Assembly (NCBI RefSeq): GCF_963576545.1 | Contig: NC_083648.1 | Span: forward strand, 16,195,436-16,259,435 | DNA length: 64,000 nt | Source: Limanda limanda | Taxonomy: Eukaryota; Chordata; Actinopteri; Pleuronectiformes; Pleuronectidae | Direction: 5' to 3' | Shown: in pieces, positions 41,028 to 61,838 of the stretch | Layout of the letters: the number at the start of each line of letters is the position of its first letter | Numbering within the stretch: the stretch's first letter is position 1 | Notes under the pieces: model-generated | What the model was told of the DNA's origin: nothing | Databases searched by the model: none | Seen by the model: the letters and a program-made list of their open reading frames with translations, nothing else | Program-made: the position numbers and the translations under genes

Positions 41028-41552
41028 CTAAAGAGGTTCTGCTTCTGTATAACCGGTTTTTCTCAGGTCCAAACCCACTGAGAGAGCACAGTGTGCAGGG
41101 CGGTGAACTCCACTGTGTGTTTATCTGATTGTGTGACAGTGTGAGTCTGAATCTCAGACAACAGCAGACACAGACAAACAGCATTTATCTGAGACCTTTT
41201 ATAGCCGCCTCCGGCGATACATGCCACACACACACACACACACACACACAAATAGCACCCTCGCTCTTATTGTGGCAACCTGCTCTGTTTGTTTAGAAGC
41301 AGGAAGGGTGAGAGAGAGAGAGATGCTCCCAGGAATCAGTGGATGCATGGAGAGCTTTGCTTAACTGTGAAAATATGCCCACTGTTATAAAAACAGCTAA
41401 AGGAATGAAAGAGTCAAGAGGTTAGCGGAGAGAAAGGTTTTCCATCTTGAAAGTGTCAATCAAGAGGGAACCCTCCCTGCACAAGTCTTGTGACTCCAGT
41501 TTACAGATGTTCCAATCAGGCACGCAGGCGAGCACGCACAAACGCACACGCA

Positions 41553-41585
<33 letters not shown>

Positions 41586-41849
41586 TCAATGCATTCTTGC
41601 CAATTAACTGTCACTTGTGACACACATATAAGCTGTGACCTAATTATACTGCAAAACATGCCTCGCGTAAATGTGCTTAGACTCATTAAAGATTGATTCC
41701 TGTAATCAGTGTCATCTGTTCTGCAAATTTCTTGATATGAAAAAATTATCTGTTTGTCAAAAGATGAATCGAATCTCTCTCTCAAAACAATCACATGTTC
41801 ATGCTCTCTCTCTCTCTCAAGCCGCCGAGAGACATGACGTTCCTTGGCT

Positions 41850-42180
41850 TGGTCAGTTGATGTCGGTCCACCACTTTGGTCCAGACCCAAATATCTCAAC
41901 AACTACTGAATATATAGTCGTAAGATTTCATACAGATATTCATGGTGCCCAGAGGATGAATCCTGTGGACCTTTGTGGTCTGATGACTTCTCCCACAGCA
42001 CTACAAGCAGTTATCCTGTAAAATATTATATTAGGTTGAAGTATTTTTACACACATTCATGGTTCCCTGAGGGGTTAATCTTAGCAATATTGGAGATCCC
42101 ATTTCCCTTCTGTGCACCATGATGTTGTATGGTTTGCCAAGTGTCTGGTTTCAGATGTTCATGCCTCTCTCACCCTATCC
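41850..42180. repeat. Dispersed fish repeat (TTTGGTCCAGAC...ATCTCAACAACTA type)
   Basis: CCACTTTGGTCCAGACCCAA, ATATCTCAACAACTACTGAA and ATTCATGGTGCCCAGAGGAT with AATCCTGTGGAC are phrases of a repeat I recognise as very common in fish genomes. Class not determined. Confidence 0.55.
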
Positions 42181-42199
42181 ACACGATGTAGAATGGAGA

Positions 42200-42390
42200 A
42201 ATTCCATCCGCCCAAGGAGGTTATGTTTTCATCTGCGTTTCTTTGTTTATTTCTTAGCAGGATTACAAACAAAAAACTACCAGGAGAATGATCATGAAAC
42301 TTGATGGAAGGAGGAGGTATGGGCCAGGAAAGAACCCAGTACATTTTGGAATCAGGGTGCAGATACATGAATTCGTTTTCAACAATTTTG
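42200..42390 (-). repeat. Dispersed teleost repeat, inverted copy of the 2800 family
   Basis: CCAAGGAGGTTATGTTTTCA, TTAGCAGGATTACAAAC and CATGAAACTTGATGGAAGGA are the reverse complement of the family's right end. Confidence 0.55.
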
Positions 42391-42776
42391 TAAATTTCTC
42401 AAGCCTTTCTGTTGTTTCCTTGATTTCGACTTCTCTACCTTGTCATCATAAAGCAACCTTCCACTGCAGATATGCCTGTGTGTTTACTCTCTCACCATCG
42501 GCCTGTAGCCACACGTCGAGTTACAGTGAACGCTCTGTGTCAGGTAACAAGATGTTCTGTTTTGGCCTTCAGGTGTTTGGACACAGAGGGTTACTCTGGT
42601 TTAGAACATGCCATCTGTGCTTGTGCGCGAGAGACGGATCTGCTTCCACAAGTCTGTAAAGGATGCGTCACTTTGTTCGAGTCATAATTCCTCAGGTAGC
42701 CTAGGAACCGAGAATTCCTGTGGTGCTCCTCAGTCAAGTCCCAGGTACGTGTGATATATCACAGTTTCCTTAGCAC

Positions 42777-42937
<161 letters not shown>

Positions 42938-43653
42938 TCTACACACCTGGAATGCAAAAATGTTGGAGAAATATTAACGTATCAATCTGCCAGTTATGTT
43001 TTTGTCTGCACTTGTTGCCTTTGTTGGTGAGCAGAATTATGCCAAAACTAGAGGACGGATTACCACGAAATTGTTGGTTTAAGAATGCAGGAGAAGGGAA
43101 GTATGAGACGATCGGGGCAGCGAATGAGTCCCGACATGCAGGAAAAGAATGACATGCATGGAGAGGGAATTCAACAACTCAGCACCTCACCCCGCCACTC
43201 CCAGCTCCTCCCTGCTCCTCCCTAAAATCCTACCCTCTTACCCACCTCCATTCCCCCCCCCCAAATATCTGCCCTCTGCTCTACACCTTCACTTTCTCTC
43301 CGCCCTCTTCATAAACCTTGTATATCTTCTCTTCCGATTTTTGGGTCATGTTTGAATTTGAATTACTCGTGTGCCGGCCTGTTAGGACTGGGTTACATCT
43401 ATTGTCCTCATTCACAAGCAGCTCACACACCAACACAAGTTGCAAGGGCAGTAACGCTTTTAAAAAAAAAATCTGCAAGTGCTGTTCAGTTCAATATCTT
43501 TGTGCCTGCTCATTATTTGTCATGCATCAAACAAACTTTATGACTTCTGAATCATTTCCTGGCTGGTCATGATAAGATTGAAGATTAGCTGGCTCACCTT
43601 TATTTGCCGAACCCTTCCTACCTCACCCACAAACTAGCACTGACACGAAACAC

Positions 43654-43684
<31 letters not shown>

Positions 43685-45490
43685 TACACACAGACACACA
43701 AACACTCAAGCTTAGACTCATGCGTACACTCAAGAGTACATTGGCAGGAAGTGAAAACACACCCTGCAGCAGGCTGGAATCCAATTGATCCACCCATCTT
43801 TTTTCTTCTCTGAGGCATCTTCACTTCCGTAGTCTTTGTAAAAATATCAAAAATATCAAACATTACAGTGTCCTCACACCACTGTAGCTAGAGTGACAGT
43901 TTGGGAACTTGATGAAGTTCTGTAGAAGCTAACCAACTTCTATTTAAATCCAAAGACCTGTAATTAGCCCTTGTTGATGTGATCTCTTGGGCTCTTAAAA
44001 GTTTTCTTAATTAAATCCTCCTGCAGACTTAAGGGGGTAGAGAAGAATTGGAGAAACATTTGATGTTATGCCTGGAATTTATAACCCTCCGCAGCACTCT
44101 TGGTCTCGAGCTTCTACAGATTTGATCATGGACGTGTTTGTTAAAAAAAATATTGTTTTAATGGGATTGAACCAATATTCCAAAGTAAGATGTCACATGG
44201 TCCTGCTAGTGGATTTTTAACAGCCATTACTAAACTCTGTTTAAACTAACAAGGGTCCTTGACATCAAGTGGCGGACATGAACATACTAAGATTTACAGT
44301 TACCTCCTCTCTCCTCATGATTGTGGAGCACAAACTGATTGTTTATGGTCAGATGCAGCTTCCTCCCAATCGTTCCATCAGAGGGAATGAATGGAGGTTC
44401 AATTTAATAAAGCATGTGCTGCCATCTACTGGTTTATATATGACCTTACAGTGTGTAATTTGACTGAGAGACATGGTTCCACTATCCTAATAAAAATGTG
44501 TATTAAATATCAATTAGAGTTTGCATCACATTGTTTTGAAGGCTGCACAAAATGTCTTAAAACCCCATGAACCTAATCTCTGCTGACTTTGTTTTCAGGG
44601 CAGCAGCTACCAATAAGGAATCTGAAGTCACGCTTTCTGTTAAAATCTTGGGTATTTTAAGGGATTCATGGTATAAAGTAGAAGTATTTTTACACAGAGT
44701 ATAGTTATATAAAGAATTGGAATCTTAAGTTACACAACTATTACACCTTGGCTTTTAGGTATGACACAAGCATATTATGTATCTGAGGCTAAATATGATC
44801 AAATTGGATTGTGATGAGGCAAAAACGTAAATCGTACAAAATTGTATTCTGTAAGAAAAATAAGTTGCAGCGGAGAAAGAGCATTTTAACTTTTTACAGA
44901 AAATGTATTTGAATGGTAACATGAACAAATGACAAGTGATCGAATTCTAGTGATTTTATTTTAAAACAAGAGTTATTGCCAGAGGTTTTCCTTGAGAGCA
45001 AGTTAAATACATTAAATCAAAGTGTCCTCCATGTTTCCTGGCCAAGACCCGACTGATTTAACCCTTTGACAGTTACAGTACAAGTGCTCCTTAATTGTCA
45101 AAGGTCACATTAAACTATCTCGGGTTCTACTGAACTTTCACAAAGGGATTGAACACATCCCAGAACCGGGCTAAAAAAAAAAAGAGAGAGAGGATGGGGA
45201 TCTCTTATACTGAAAACACTCAGACATGCAGAAATGTCAACTTGAGTCATTGAAAGTAGCAAGTGTTTGTGCTCCAATCAAGATTGAAGTTTTACATTTT
45301 AGTCTAAATGAATACATAAATACCGTGTGTACAGTTAATAATAATTTAATTTTAACTTAAACACCATGGAGGAGTTGTAGAAGTGGTTTTAAATATGTCC
45401 AGGTGAAGCACCGCTCAGGTTCCTGTAACTCTGATTTGACTAAATGTTTCCAGCAGCTAATGCCAAGGTCAGCAGTTTGATTCCTTAAGG

Positions 45491-48400
45491 TCATAGGTTG
45501 CGTTCTTCTGGCAGTTTGGTGAGAATCTCCACCCCGTCGGATGTGATAACCACCGTGTGTTCGAACTGAGCCGACCTGCATGAACGTCAACGTGAAAAGA
45601 CACACATCATTCAAAAGGAACAATTTGGGAAATGCTGCTTTTGTTATTTGTTATTTTGAGACATTTGAAAATGAGAAGAGAAGATTGATACTACTCTCCT
45701 GCCTGTGTATGTTTTTTAGGATCTGGAGATTAAAAGCCAAAAGATTAGCTTAGCATACAGACTAGAATCAGACGGCCTGGCTCTCTCAGTCGTAAAACAA
45801 ATTAGCAAGCACTTCTAAAGTTCACCAAATCATGAACTGTATCTCATTTGGTTAAATCCAAACAAATAGACAATGACAAAAAACAGTAATGTAAAAGCTC
45901 CGCTGGGATAGCATTTAGAGGGCTCTGCTACATGATGACTACAGGCACACAGCTAAGACGTCTGTTTACCTTTTATCATCTGCAGACACTGCAGTCCACT
46001 TGTCCTTCAGGATTCTGAACTCTGAAGACCCCTCCATCAGTATGGGCTCTATAAATTCACATATGATATCAGCTCCACAGTTACAGCAGCAACTTTGATG
46101 TGCATATAAAGATGATAAAATTGTATCTCACCTATCGTGAAAGCCATCCCTTCATCCAGGGTCATGTCATTGTCATTAGCTAAAAGTAAAGAATGATAAA
46201 GACCTTAAGGCAACATGTCATTTATTTTAATATTCATTTCAGTTTTCAATATCACTGTCTCACTGGAATTAATTAGAGATTTACAGCTCAAATACAATTT
46301 ACAAAAGAGTTTGTCTCATCATCTGAACTCAGACCCAATCTTACCGTGGTGCCAGATTTCAGGATGACAGTGAAAGTAGGAGCCTATTCCATGTCCAATG
46401 AAGTAAGGACACACTTGGAAGCCATTGGTGTGAGCTATTTCACTGCCAGCAGTGCAAAAAATATAATTTGTCAAAAAGAGAAAGAATAAGTTTGATTGTA
46501 TGGTAAATATACATTTTAATGTGTGTCTTACTTTTTTGTATATTTTCTGTGTGCGTGTTTGTACCTAATAGTGTTTCCTATAACACAGAGCTGTGCACCC
46601 GGCTTGCAGGCAGCGATGGCCTCGTCTCGGCAAAGCCTGGCAGTTTCCACCAACCGCTGCCCAGCTTCATCCACCTGGCCAATTAAGAAAGTTTCTGACG
46701 TGTCACCATGGTAACCCTCTAAATACACCTGGCAGGAACAGGAAGAAGTCAGGTTCAAAAACAGTGTTGGTCTGTCTGATTGTGTGTCTATGAGTTGCTG
46801 GATTGTTTGTGTGTCTGTTAAGACTTCTACTTACCGTCACATCGATGTTGATGATATCTCCATCTAGAAGTTGCCGGCTGCAGGACACATCCAATTAAAA
46901 AGATAACTGATGAATACAGAGAATCTTGCAATTTTCCTTTTTTAAACCACAGTTGCTTTATAATATCATCAATACTAGACGTCATCAAATATATACACAG
47001 TCAGAAATCTATAGACTGTAGCTATAAATACTGTATTTGGTTATTTCCCCAAAAAAATAAACTCTGTTCCAAAATGATTCAGATATGTTGTGGTAACAAT
47101 AAAAAAATATATATATGCATGACGATACACAACCAAAATTTCTCCATAAAATCCAACATAAAACATTATTTCAATGTAGTAGGTAGAATCTTATATTGCA
47201 AGGAAATAAATTAAATCGATAAAAGTATGCAACAGCTGTGAGCATATTACCAGTTACCTGTCTGGTATCCCATGACAGACCACGTTGTTCACAGACGTAC
47301 AGACTGACTTGGGGAAACCGCCGTATCTGAGAGGGGATGGGTAGGCGTTGTGTTTGATTGTCTCCTGGTGCACTATGAAGTCTATCTCCTCTGTTGTCAT
47401 GCCAACCTAGAAGCCACAGGTCATAATTATTTTTTTTAATGGTACTTTTTAAGTACTAATACTCAGTGTAGTTGTTCGGTACTTACCTTCAAATTGCCTG
47501 CAGCGAGTAAAAGTACATGTCTGGCGAGCTGACATGCTCGGGCAAGGCCATTGATTTGCTCCTGGTCTTTGATCTCTATGTAATCCGGCCAATCCGGGAC
47601 AATTCCAGTTCCGACATAGTCAGGTCGCACGATGTGCTGCAGTCAGGAAAGACAGGATGTGACGGGTCATACAGTTGTCCCAAGGTTCAGTATAAAAACA
47701 ACACTTTAAAGTTTTCCTACAACATTATAAGCATTGTTCCAATGGGAGAAATTTTACGTGAAGAGGGCCATTAATTGAAATTGACATATCTATCCCGTTG
47801 ATAGTTTGTAATCCCATCAAAATATGTTTCCATGGCAAAAAGGGAACATTAGGTCCTGTACCTTGGGCACTGCATATGCAGGCCTGACAGCAGCTGGGCG
47901 AACTACATTGTGAGAGTTTTTCCACTTCCTCCAGAAGAAGCGGCGGTGTTGCTGACACAGTGGGGCTGAGGGAAGACCGCCACAAACTCTCTGCAGGAAA
48001 CTGCCCAATCCTGGTGAAAAGGGAAGCAGCACAATGAAGAGATAATTGGTTAAATGACATATGATTTATTGTGATATTGGGTTTGGCTTCATCAATTGTG
48101 CTCAAGTGGGTAACAGATTCACATTGCTCTCCTCTTTAGCATTTTACTTTTTATATCTTTTATATCTTTTAATTTTCTATATTGTTTGTTTCTTATGTAG
48201 TACTTATTGTGTTTTTATGTTTTAGGTTCATTGTATGCACCTACAACCAAAGCAAATTCCAGGTAGGTGTAAACCTACTCGGCAACAAATACATTCTGAT
48301 TCTGATTTGTGATGGGATGTGGTTAGGTAATATAATCTTTTTGTAAATATGGTATGCACAAACCTACTTGGCCAACTATTTATCTATCTATATATCACAT

Positions 48401-48870
48401 ATATCCAGTGATCACTACATTAGACACATCAAGTACAGTTTAACTCAATCTAATAGAACAGTTCTAGGTCTGCTTGTATTGTGCCTATAACGCCCCACAG
48501 TATTGACACTGTTCTATGACCTATGTTACAGTATGGAGGTCATAGTTAGTGATCGTTTTGAACTGAACTGCATCATACTCATTATTATGGGTTTTTAATC
48601 ACTCTGCTTCCTCTTGCATGAAAACGATAACACCTCAGTGTAACTTCTAATATCTATCTGTACTGGAGTTAGCAAGAAACACCGGCGTTTAGTGTGGAAA
48701 TATCGGAGCTGCTGTTGTTTGCTTCGATGGGTTTGTTAAACGAGCACATTGTTTTGACTTGGGCGGGGAGAGAAGCAACTGAACCTAGCTGCTAACTCGG
48801 CTGTAAAAGGGATTTTAGCTCGGTTTCTACCTGATCTTGTGAACAGCGCTGTGGAGCAGGGCGCCGCCAT
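45491..48870 (-). CDS. metap1d: Mitochondrial methionine aminopeptidase 1D, complete, 10 exons
   Basis: Removes the initiator methionine from proteins made in mitochondria. Exons 5'->3': 48870-48831, 48010-47862, 47636-47487, 47406-47258, 46877-46835, 46728-46565, 46442-46345, 46179-46132, 46048-45970, 45575-45491; in frame, 334 aa (human about 335). The N-terminus [13 protein letters not shown] with RRFFWRKWK is basic and fits a mitochondrial presequence. Pita-bread metallopeptidase ligands are all present: Asp175 (INIDVT), Asp186 (YHGDTSETF), His249 (GHGIGSYFH), Glu281 (TIEPI), Glu312 (QFEHTV), plus His158 (VCHGIPDS). Residues 64-113 ([11 protein letters not shown]...[15 protein letters not shown]) match the METAP1D lead-in. 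It is divergent from slc25a12, as in human apart from HAT1. The start ATG has two ETS motifs close upstream. Intact and confidently identified. Confidence 0.95.
48140..48312 (+). repeat. LINE-like 3' tail in metap1d intron 1
   Basis: GCAAATTCCAGGTAGGTGTA, AACCTACTCGGCAAC and terminal CTGATTCTGATT resemble the common 3' end of a fish LINE (GGCAATAAA...CTGATTCTGATTCTGA). Related phrases appear near 49330-49490 and 56950-57060. Confidence 0.5.
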
Positions 48871-48930
48871 TGCTTGTTATTGGTGGTCACATGGTACGGA
48901 AGTCGCCACCTCCGGAAGTGCCGTGCTGCA
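48871..48930 (-). promoter_or_regulatory. metap1d proximal promoter with two ETS sites and a CCAAT box
   Basis: On the plus strand CGGAAGT occurs at 48897-48903 and CGGAAGTG at 48913-48920, and ATTGG (CCAAT in gene sense) at about 48880-48884, all within 50 bp of the metap1d ATG. Tandem ETS (GABP/NRF-2 type) sites are typical of nuclear genes for mitochondrial proteins. The function here is inferred. Confidence 0.5.
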
Positions 48931-50253
48931 CGACTCAATGAATGAAGATCGTAGACCGTCTATTAAAAGGTGAAGATGCAGAGTTTAATCGGGTTTAATT
49001 CATATGTATATATGAGTTTAAACTTTTTTTCATAATGCGACATGTTTTATTATTATTATTTTTTAATCATAACCTTATAGATCCGTTTGGCATTTTCATG
49101 AATGTAACTTTATGTTTATCAAAAATAATTGTCATTTTCTTTAAAGAAGTTGATGAATAATATGCATCTGATTTCTGAATGTTATAACAAAAATGATTAT
49201 TAAAACCCACAACATTTGTACGTGTATGAGGTAAAACATTAAATATAAATATCAAGGTAAGAACAGTATTATTGTGTTTACTATAGGTGTGCACACAAAT
49301 CTTTCCAGCAATCACATGCAACACACCCATATTTGAAGTCTACTTCTGTTTTAATGTTGTATTTTATGTTTTTATGTTTTTATTTTGTATTATTTGTTGC
49401 ATTCTTTTTGCACTTTGGCCTTAACGACATCTCACTCAGTCATATATTTTGTATGAGGATGAATGACGATAAAAGTTAACTTAAACTTGTATTTTTGACT
49501 CTATGAAATTTATGAAATAATGTGAAAAAAAGAGTGAGTGTTGATTACACAAAGCAAGGTGGTCATCCATCACAACTTGTCAACTCTAGGGAGAAATGTA
49601 TGGTCAGTCTATTGGAGGTCTCCAACACCTATTTATAGAACATTATCTCTGACGGATGATTGTTAAACAATTACGTAACCGCAGTGCAGGAGGGGGAGAC
49701 ACTGTAGTAGGTCACTGCTTTATCACTTAAAACAAATACTCGATGGAACATGACAACCTCTCCAGGGTCACTGAGATAAGTGCTCATTGTAAATAAATCA
49801 GAAGAAAGTGAAGACATTCCTGAGCACAATCTGTTGCTACATCTCCATGCTGAACCAAGCTACAATGAAAATATGCTATAAATCCCATAGAGAACAATAG
49901 TCTTTTTTCACATAGGACATTCTACCATAGTGGCAAAACTACACTATTACTGATGGCTTTGATCATTCTCATTCATGATTAATAAGTCGTAATAAATATT
50001 ACTGACTATGATATAGTTTTAAATATGATGATATGTTCCAGGTTACAAATTATCAATGAAAGTCAGATTGGTGTTTAAACCACCACACTCTCTGTATGCC
50101 TTTCCTTCCTGCTTTGTTTCAATCTCTATCGTTTTCACAGCCTTCTCCAAGTCATCCCCACTGACTTCTGCTTCCGGCAACATGTTAGGCCCCCCTCATC
50201 TTTCATTCATATTTGAAATTCAAATTATTATTATTGGTAGTAGTAGTAGTAGT
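48931..50253. other. Intergenic spacer between metap1d and slc25a12
   Basis: AT-rich, no gene recognised; HAT1 would be expected here by human synteny but is not seen. A LINE-like tail lies at about 49330-49490 (TATGAGGATGAATGACGATA then AAAGTTAAC). A (TAG)n tract at 50236-50253 is the target of the element that follows. Confidence 0.5.
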
Positions 50254-50589
50254 CAGTGGTGTATAAAGTACTTGAAAGCCATACTTGAGTAAAAGTACAG
50301 ATATCTTCCTTGAAAGTGACTCGGGTAAAAGTAAAAGTCATCCGTCAGAAAGTGACTTGAGTAAAAGTCTTAGAGTTGCTCATATTAAATGTACTTAAGT
50401 ATCAAAAGTATCTGGTGTTGAAATGTACTTAAGTATCAAAAGTAAAAGTACAAGTACCAAAATTAAAAATGCTAAGTGCTTTTTATAGTAGGCCTATACA
50501 GACACAAAACAACCCAAAATTGTTCAGTTCAGGATATATTTCAACTGACGGAAAAATTATAACAACACTATATATATAATGTATACTTT

Positions 50590-50632
<43 letters not shown>

Positions 50633-50845
50633 GCACGTTCCGCCAACCTCCGCTGCTCAAGTAACGAGAATGAGAGAAGTATGGGAGAATGTAAGAAGTA
50701 GAAAGTACAGATATTTGTGCTCAAATGTAGCCAGTAAAAGTTAAAAGTCGTCAGGAAAATAAATACTCAAGTAAAGTACAGATATGTGAAAAATCTACTT
50801 AATTACAGTAGCGAAGTATTTCTACTTTGTTACTTCCCACCACTG
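50254..50845. mobile_element. Non-autonomous hAT-like element with 8-bp target duplication
   Basis: Terminal inverted repeats: left CAGTGGTGTATAAAGTAC, right TTACTTCCCACCACTG (reverse complement CAGTGGTGGGAAGTAA). Internal subterminal motifs GAGTAAAAGTAC/AAGTATCAAAAGTA recur, as in the many short hAT elements of fish. It is flanked on both sides by GTAGTAGT (50246-50253 and 50846-50853), the 8 bp expected for hAT, although the flank is itself a (GTA)n repeat. It carries no transposase and a (GA)n tract at 50591-50630. It ends about 130 bp before the slc25a12 start codon. Confidence 0.78.
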
Positions 50846-50979
50846 GTAGTAGTAGTAGTGGTACAGTGGTCACATCACTGCATCCTCTTACATCCTCTAC
50901 AGTGCTTGCGTGCGTGCGGACCTGCTGCAGCTGCTGTGAACGCGCTCTGCGCCTGCACTGTTCGTGACGTCAAACCAGC

Positions 50980-58934
<7,955 letters not shown>

Positions 58935-59633
58935 ACTCCATATCATTCTGCTATCTCTCTTCCCTCTACCAGGAGCCAGAAACTTAGATACACAAACAAA
59001 ACAAACAACAGTTAACAGGCACTCCCCAAATAGGGGCCATAAAGTTAGGAAAAAACAACAACAGCAGCCCGTCTACTCTCTCCAGGGTGAAGGTGTGATC
59101 CACTGGTCCCACAGTTGCCAGTTATAGAGGCAGACAGACGGAACCAGAGCGCTGACTGTGTTGTATCTCGAGTGCCTGCTCGCTCCTGGCCTCTTCATCC
59201 TTTGTGTTCCTTCTCTCCAGCATTTGTATAAAATTGACTCTTGCACTCCTCTCTCTCTCATGAGTAGCTGATATGATTTGTATTTTGTTTTCTGTCTCAT
59301 ACTCAGTTTGAGTAGCGCTTCTCATTTTGAACAGCGGGCATAGAAATGATTAGATTGGTCAGCACAGTGTTTGGGCGTCGCCATCGCTCGCGATCCAGTC
59401 CTCAAACAGGAGGTTACGTACTGTACATATTGTATAACTGCAACAAATATAATGTTACGAGACAGAGGTCCAGTTGTAACATTCAGTTGGAATGATTATA
59501 CAGTAACTGTAATGTTAATGGCAACGTGGGGCCTCTGGTCCTGGTCTCTTGAGAATCGCTCTTACTGATGTACAAAGGTTTTCGATTGTGTTTTCTTGGC
59601 GAAACAAGAATGGCGAGCAGAGAATTAGGAAAT

Positions 59634-59682
59634 AATAAATTAAGTGTATCTCAATTCAGTCATTGTATTTTATTGAAATAAA
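59634..59682 (+). terminator. slc25a12 polyadenylation signals
   Basis: AATAAA at 59634-59639 and again at 59677-59682, about 0.7 kb after the stop codon. Confidence 0.6.
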
Positions 59683-59699
59683 TCATCCATATGGGTTTA

Positions 59700-61250
59700 A
59701 TTTTACCTCGAAGTCTTGAGTTTTATTCCAATGGAAAAGTGAATCATCTGTAACAGGGAAGAACACGGTACAACAATTCTGTCCTGTTGTAACAAACATG
59801 GTGGCTACAGTGCAATTTTCTCATTTTATATATTGAAGCAAAATTAGTTTTTCCAGCCTGGTGAAGTTGGACTTCTGCATCATGAAGAAAAATTGGATAG
59901 AGAAAAAGTATGAATTATTTTCCATCCTCATCTTTTCCAACTTAATTCAGATCTTAATTTAGTTTATTTAAACCCTCTCAATGAGTACATGTCAGGAAAC
60001 AGTTCTTACTACTTGGACAGGTACAGAGTAGAAAACAACCTTTGGTACAGAAAAAAACACTTTAACTGTACTAGTGTCAATAAATTCAAGGCAAGTATAG
60101 TAATGAACTTTAACTGGTAAAAGCTTTTAGGAATGTACTACTCAAGCTTTGAGTACAAAGCAGCATTTTTAAACAAAACACAAAATTTAAATAAGTGCCA
60201 CCATTGGAATAAATAATAAATATTGTAGTGGTTAAAATGTAAGTGACACACTTCCGCACAGGCCACAAAAGTGTCTGTTTAAGCACATGATCCGGTTGTA
60301 GTCATCAAATTAAAGTGCTGCTGAGGATACAGAGGAAATGATACTGATATGTCAGCGTTTTCTTTTTCTTTTGCTCCCCTGAAAACACTCCCAACGCCCA
60401 CCGTGTGCACAAGTGTGTCCTGAAAATATTAAAACATGTAAAAACACTAAAATGGTACTAAAAAGGTGCAGGTACAAAGGTTTGCATATTTTAAAAAAAG
60501 GACTGAGTTGGTTGAGGCTTCAGGACAGGAGCAGATTCTGGAGCACCGAGGATGAAATCAAAGCTAGAAGTGTAGAGAGTGGACAGCCACTGGTCCATCC
60601 TGGTTCTCACTTCCCTGTGTTCGTCTCAATCACCTGACTTACTGTACCCTGCTACATGTGACATTCTTCGTATCTACAAATGTTCTCTTGAGGACATTTA
60701 AAAACATATCTAATACTGTCTTTTCTATCCGTTCTAGCTCTGCACCTCTCCTCGGGCCAGTTCATGTAGTAGTGGGTGGAAAAGGTGGGAGCCACAGAGG
60801 AGAGAGCAGCTCCTCTTGGCAGTGTGTGTGCCATAAGTAACCGGGGCCGGTCGCACCAGCTGGTCTCACATCTGGTGTGAAGCTAAGTCGCTGTTCGGAG
60901 TCTGACCTCACAGTTACACCAGTTGCACTATCTAGATTTTAAATCTTCTTCTCATCAGGACCTGTTGCAAATATTACACCTGGTCAGGAGCAGTCAAACT
61001 CTAAACCAGCAGACGAAGAAGCAGTAGTGAAGTAGTCGGCTTCTCAGTGATCTGAGCAAGACTCATTCTCCTGCTCTCCCAGAGCTGGTGGGTGGTGTGT
61101 GAAAACATCTGTTTACCGTTTATAGCGCTCTCTCTCTCTCTCTCTCTCTCATTGACTGTCCCCTTGTTTCCCTGAGTGACAAACAAGGTTTAGGATTGTG
61201 TTTGGTCTTTTGATAGGTCTATGATCTCTGCTCCATTTCATTTGCTCCAT
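59700..61250. other. Convergent intergenic region / dync1i2 3' UTR side
   Basis: No coding exon is recognised between the slc25a12 polyadenylation signals and the dync1i2 stop codon. It contains a (CT)n tract at about 61129-61151. Part of it may be dync1i2 3' UTR on the minus strand. Confidence 0.45.
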
Positions 61251-61251
61251 T

Positions 61252-61548
61252 AAAGGTTCAGTGTGTAAGATTTAGGTGAAGGGAATCTATTTAAAATAAT
61301 TCTAGTGATATTTTCACTAGTGCGTTTCATTAAATTGTACAAGTTATTTGGGCCTTTTATATTTACATCGGGCGCGGGTCCTCTCCACGGAGGCCGCCAT
61401 GTTTTTTACAGTAGTCCAAACTGGACAAACTAAACATCCTTGGAGTTGTTATGACAATTGAAGGTTACCACAGGTTCTCTTCCATGTTTGGAAGGGGAAT
61501 GTGAGACTTCACCACTAGATGTCACTAGATTCTACACACGGAACCTTT
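61252..61548. mobile_element. MITE with terminal inverted repeats, about 297 bp
   Basis: Left end AAAGGTTCAGTGTGTAAGA and right end TTCTACACACGGAACCTTT are inverted copies (17 of 19 bases match). The interior CATCGGGCGCGGGTCCTCTC, ACGGAGGCCGCCATGTTTTT and CACCACTAGATGTCACTAGA are phrases I recognise from a MITE-like repeat that is very common in percomorph fish. It carries no ORF. It lies about 290 bp beyond the dync1i2 stop codon, so probably in its 3' UTR. Confidence 0.72.
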
Positions 61549-61838
61549 GAATTTATTTTATATTAGTAAGCTACTGCTAATAATGATAGCAACAACTGTT
61601 TGATATATAAATGCAAAATAAGCCAGTTGGGCTGTCAGCGTTAATTGTCTATCAGCAGAAAAGTGGGTATTCACATGACTGCGCATCGCTAAGACCGGGC
61701 GTAGTTAAGACTAAGTCTTATGTTCAGTTGGTGCAACTGAACTTAAATCCATAACAAAGACTGACAAAGACCAATTGGTGCAACAGGCCCCTGAAGTGGA
61801 ATTAATGAGCAGTTGTTAGTGAGGTGGGGTGAACATTA

